Assembly (NCBI GenBank): GCA_003577005.1
Contig: QEUW01000373.1
Coordinates: forward strand, 1-7,254
From: Chloroflexota bacterium
GTDB lineage: Bacteria; Chloroflexota; Anaerolineae; Caldilineales; Caldilineaceae
Direction of reading: 5' to 3'
DNA: 7,254 bases
Shown here: in pieces, positions 6,152 through 7,254 of the stretch
Numbering within the stretch: position 1 is the stretch's first letter
How the letters are laid out: every line of letters begins with the position of its first letter
Position numbers and translations under genes: made by a program
The notes under the pieces: generated by a model
Databases searched by the model: none
What the model was told of the DNA's origin: nothing
Seen by the model: the letters and a program-made list of their open reading frames with translations, nothing else

Positions 6152-7225
6152 ATGAACGACGTTCTACTCGACCAGGTTACTTTTCGTTATGGCGAAGTCG
6201 TCGCTGCCGATTCGGTTTCCTTACACGTGCAGCCCGGCGAATTCTTTGCCCTGCTTGGCCCCAGCGGCAGCGGCAAGACCACGATTCTGCGGCTGATTGC
6301 CGGCTTTCTCGAACCGCAATTGGGTTCGATCACGATTGGCGGGCGCAACATGGTGGGTGTTCCCGTCTTTGACCGGCATATCGGCTTTGTCTTTCAGAAC
6401 TATGCGCTCTTTCCCCACATGACGGTTGCCCAGAATGTGGCCTTTGGCCTGGAAAGCCGTGGCGTCCGCCGGGCTGAAATCAACGAGCGGGTTGCGGAAG
6501 TGCTGGCGCTGGTGCAGTTGGCTGGTTTGGGTGAGCGGCGGCCGGCGCAGCTTTCGGGTGGTCAGCAACAGCGGGTAGCGCTGGCGCGCGCCATTGTCAC
6601 CGAACCCAATGTGCTGCTGCTCGACGAACCGTTGGCTGCGCTCGACAAAAAATTACGCACCGAAATGCAGGTCGAACTGCGCGACCTGCAACAGCGGCTG
6701 GGCATCACTACGCTCTTTGTCACCCACGACCAGGAAGAAGCGCTGGCGCTGGCCGACCGCATTGCCGTAATGGACCAGGGCAAGATCGTCCAGGTGGGGC
6801 CGGCGCACGAGGTCTACGAGCGACCCCAGACCCATTTCGTGACCGACTTCTTGGGGGAGGCAAACATCTTTACCGGCCAGGTCACCGCGAGCGACGACAT
6901 GGGCGTGGTCATCGCAATCAACCAGGAGGACACGATCGTTGCGCCACCCCAGCCGGGTCTGGCGCCGGGCGCGCCGATCCTTTGTGCTGTCCGCCCGGAG
7001 AATGTGCGGATCGCGTTGGAGCCGCCGGCCGGGCCAATTGCGCTGCCTGCGACAGTGCAGCACGTTGTCTACCTGGGGCCGAGCCTCAATTTTCACCTGA
7101 GCCTGCACGATGGTGCGCACGTGGTCGTCTTCGCTCAGAGTGGAATGCAGAAGACTCTGCCCGCAGTTGGCCAGGCAGTCTACCTCTGGTGGGAGCCGGT
7201 GTATACCCTCGTGTTGCACGAATGA
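6152..7225 (+). CDS. ABC transporter ATP-binding protein, PotA/FbpC-like
   Basis: A 357-aa cytoplasmic ATPase that drives an importer. All nucleotide-binding motifs are intact: aromatic A-loop Y13, Walker A GPSGSGKTT (36-44), Q-loop Q82 in FVFQNYALFPHMTV, signature LSGGQQQR (134-141), Walker B VLLLDEP (154-160), D-loop LAALD (161-165), and switch H192 in FVTHDQEEA. A C-terminal TOBE-type regulatory domain follows, with AVRPENVRI at 279-287. The stretch VFDRHIGFVFQNYALFPHMTVAQNVAFGL is closer to PotA, FbpC and CysA-type ATPases (polyamines, iron, sulfate, phosphonates) than to MalK/UgpC, judged by eye. ATG 6152 was chosen because the product then starts as usual for the family; a TTG at 6146 would add two residues. 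Neither has a clear ribosome-binding site. It is separated from the sugar operon by 318 bp and overlaps a probable permease gene, so it most likely serves the next transporter. Confidence 0.93.
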   Translation: MNDVLLDQVTFRYGEVVAADSVSLHVQPGEFFALLGPSGSGKTTILRLIAGFLEPQLGSITIGGRNMVGVPVFDRHIGFVFQNYALFPHMTVAQNVAFGLESRGVRRAEINERVAEVLALVQLAGLGERRPAQLSGGQQQRVALARAIVTEPNVLLLDEPLAALDKKLRTEMQVELRDLQQRLGITTLFVTHDQEEALALADRIAVMDQGKIVQVGPAHEVYERPQTHFVTDFLGEANIFTGQVTASDDMGVVIAINQEDTIVAPPQPGLAPGAPILCAVRPENVRIALEPPAGPIALPATVQHVVYLGPSLNFHLSLHDGAHVVVFAQSGMQKTLPAVGQAVYLWWEPVYTLVLHE

Positions 7226-7254
7226 GATGGAGCGCGGCATGGGGTCTGCCACGC
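7222..7254 (+). CDS. Start of a probable ABC permease gene (truncated by the window edge)
   Basis: An ATG at 7222 overlaps the TGA of the ATPase gene as ATGA, a common form of translational coupling in transporter operons. The frame stays open to the window end and reads MRWSAAWGLPR, a short basic, tryptophan-containing lead-in like that before the first membrane segment of PotB/FbpB/ThiP-type permeases. Only 11 codons are visible, so the product is inferred mainly from the neighbour. A competing ATG at 7227 in another frame is also open. Confidence 0.45.
   Translation, partial: MRWSAAWGLPR

Noticed and set aside
6653..7252. A 199-codon open frame on the minus strand across the ATPase
   Set aside because: It is an antisense shadow of the TOBE-domain half of the ATPase, without a ribosome-binding site or known motifs.
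1..7254. CRISPR arrays, insertion sequences, tRNA or rRNA genes
   Set aside because: No regularly spaced direct repeats, transposase frames, cloverleaf-like segments or rRNA-like stretches were seen on either strand.

Overview
The window is a GC-rich bacterial stretch with all recognisable genes on the + strand. It carries a carbohydrate-type ABC importer operon flanked by 2-oxoglutarate/Fe(II) oxygenases and a sugar-type aminotransferase, then the start of a second, unrelated ABC importer. The binding protein has a Tat-like lipoprotein signal with an Ala/Pro-rich linker, PhyH oxygenases sit next to a CUT1 importer, and an ATPase of the PotA type follows. This combination resembles Chloroflexota of the Anaerolineae/Caldilineae kind. 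That assignment is an inference from style, not proof; no rRNA or other marker gene is present.

Layout. 1-294: C-terminal end of a PhyH-family dioxygenase. 324-1118: a second, complete PhyH-family dioxygenase (264 aa). 1119-1244: leader with a 10-bp hairpin and a perfect 18-bp palindrome just before the ribosome-binding site of the next gene. 1245-2597: lipoprotein sugar-binding protein (450 aa). 2598-2667: a strong hairpin built from inverted arrays of a 7-nt repeat. 2668-3627 and 3632-4501: the two permeases, MalF-like (TTG start) and MalG-like (GTG start). 4580-5833: DegT/DnrJ/EryC1/StrS aminotransferase with an intact PLP lysine. 5834-6151: 318 bp without a gene, holding a possible terminator, a possible promoter and a 20-bp near-perfect palindrome. 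6152-7225: PotA/FbpC-type ABC ATPase with a TOBE domain. 7222-end: probable first codons of its partner permease, overlapping by ATGA.

How the parts may work together (inference). The binding protein and two permeases import a sugar or polyol-like solute. The oxygenases and aminotransferase could hydroxylate and aminate that solute or a derivative, or the genes could serve a separate tailoring pathway. The CUT1 operon has no ATPase of its own here. The only ATPase in the window looks as if it belongs to the next transporter, so the sugar importer probably relies on a shared ATPase encoded elsewhere. The most notable non-coding signals are the heptamer-repeat hairpin between the binding-protein and permease genes and the 18-bp palindrome before the binding-protein gene.
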